Shown here: piece by piece, positions 5,911-6,091 of the stretch
Layout: each line of letters opens with the position of its first letter
How positions within the stretch are numbered: the first letter of the stretch is position 1
Assembly (NCBI GenBank): GCA_017885225.1
Contig: JAFNGM010000189.1
Coordinates: 1 to 6,091 of the forward strand
Direction of reading: 5' to 3'
DNA: 6,091 nt
From: Syntrophaceae bacterium
Lineage (GTDB): Bacteria > Desulfobacterota > Syntrophia > Syntrophales > UBA2185
Notes under the pieces: generated by a model
The model's database searches: none
Seen by the model: the letters and a program-made list of their open reading frames with translations, nothing else
What the model was told of the DNA's origin: nothing
Program-made: the position numbers and the translations under genes

Positions 5911-6091
5911 TTAATTTTTCCGCAAAATATGGCAAATATCGCTTCTTATTTTTATGATTGATTGTCGAAGGGATAATGGAAGGACACTTTTGGCAAAGGC
6001 ATCGTCAGTCACATCGGTATGATAATAATTATCCGTAGCGTACTCGAATGACGGTGGTGAGTGTGCTTTTAGCATGGGTTCCGATTTGACA
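5911..6091 (-). pseudogene. IS91-family transposase C-terminal end (continuation of 1-1210 across the window ends)
   Basis: In the frame that ends at base 1 (…GLWLVKS), the minus strand from 6091 reads VKSEPMLKAHSPPSFEYATD, then NYYHTDVTDDAFA, then about 20 less convincing residues to TAA at 5911-5913. Proline/lysine-rich tails after the H-L-G-L-W motif and a short acidic, Tyr-rich end are usual for this transposase type. The two ends therefore read as one protein. Joined through the shared ten bases, the total is about 460 codons allowing for the frameshift near 400. That is somewhat longer than typical IS91-type proteins, so the natural end may lie near DDAFA (about 5995) with run-on sequence after it. 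Confidence 0.7.
6082..6091. repeat. Terminal direct repeat, right copy
   Basis: cgatttgaca is identical to bases 1-10. It sits in the same transposase reading frame as the left copy, as expected if both are the same ten bases of one circular sequence. Confidence 0.85.

Noticed and set aside
1..6091. Self-replicating small plasmid
   Set aside because: If the sequence is circular it carries no recognisable replication initiator, partition gene or iteron array. The only HUH enzyme is the broken IS91-type transposase.
1..6091. CRISPR array, tRNA or rRNA genes
   Set aside because: No regularly spaced repeats and no tRNA- or rRNA-like sequence were seen on either strand.

Overview
The window is a mosaic of broken insertion sequences and polysaccharide-type glycosyltransferase (GT) genes, with no replication, partition, resistance or housekeeping gene in view. 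The style of the IS91 and IS110 transposases and the moderate GC suggest an environmental Gram-negative or similar anaerobe (Desulfobacterota/Nitrospirota-like lineages carry such elements). That placement rests on general family resemblance only and is weak. The mixed base composition, with a GC-rich GT gene beside more AT-rich IS ends, fits an accessory surface-polysaccharide region that has collected mobile DNA.

Layout. 1-1210 (minus): an IS91-family HUH transposase with a good ribosome binding site but four in-frame stops and one frameshift. Its C-terminal end runs off base 1. 1211-1441: a non-coding gap with an 8-bp GAGA-loop hairpin and the leader of the next gene. 1442-about 2352 (plus): the N-terminal three quarters of an IS110-family DEDD transposase, cut in its C-terminal domain. 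Its reading frame runs on to 2518 through the antisense strand of a GT gene. About 2354-3052 (minus): the C-terminal part of that GT2-family gene. 3053-4474 (plus): a 1422-bp IS110-family element of IS1111-like layout, with a frameshifted transposase (3142-4199), 9-bp subterminal inverted repeats and a structured 275-bp 3' non-coding region that may encode a bridge RNA. 4475-4654 (minus): the N-terminal part of the same GT gene. 4690-5559 (minus): an apparently intact second GT2 gene. 5560-5910: mostly non-coding, with a doubtful 58-codon ORF. 5911-6091 (minus): sequence that reads as the missing C-terminus of the IS91 transposase at the other end of the window.

Two reconstructions tie the window together. 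First, removing 3053-4474 exactly restores one GT reading frame across the cut, so the second IS110-type element sits inside that gene and its boundaries can be called almost to the base. Second, the first and last 10 bases are identical (cgatttgaca), and joining the ends through them continues the IS91 frame with no stop for about 56 further codons. The window is therefore probably either a circular molecule or contig of about 6081 bp, or a segment bounded by two copies of the same IS91 element.

Functionally, only the GT2 gene at 4690-5559 looks able to make its normal product. Every transposase here is damaged. The IS110-type element could still be mobilised in trans if its ends and guide RNA are intact.
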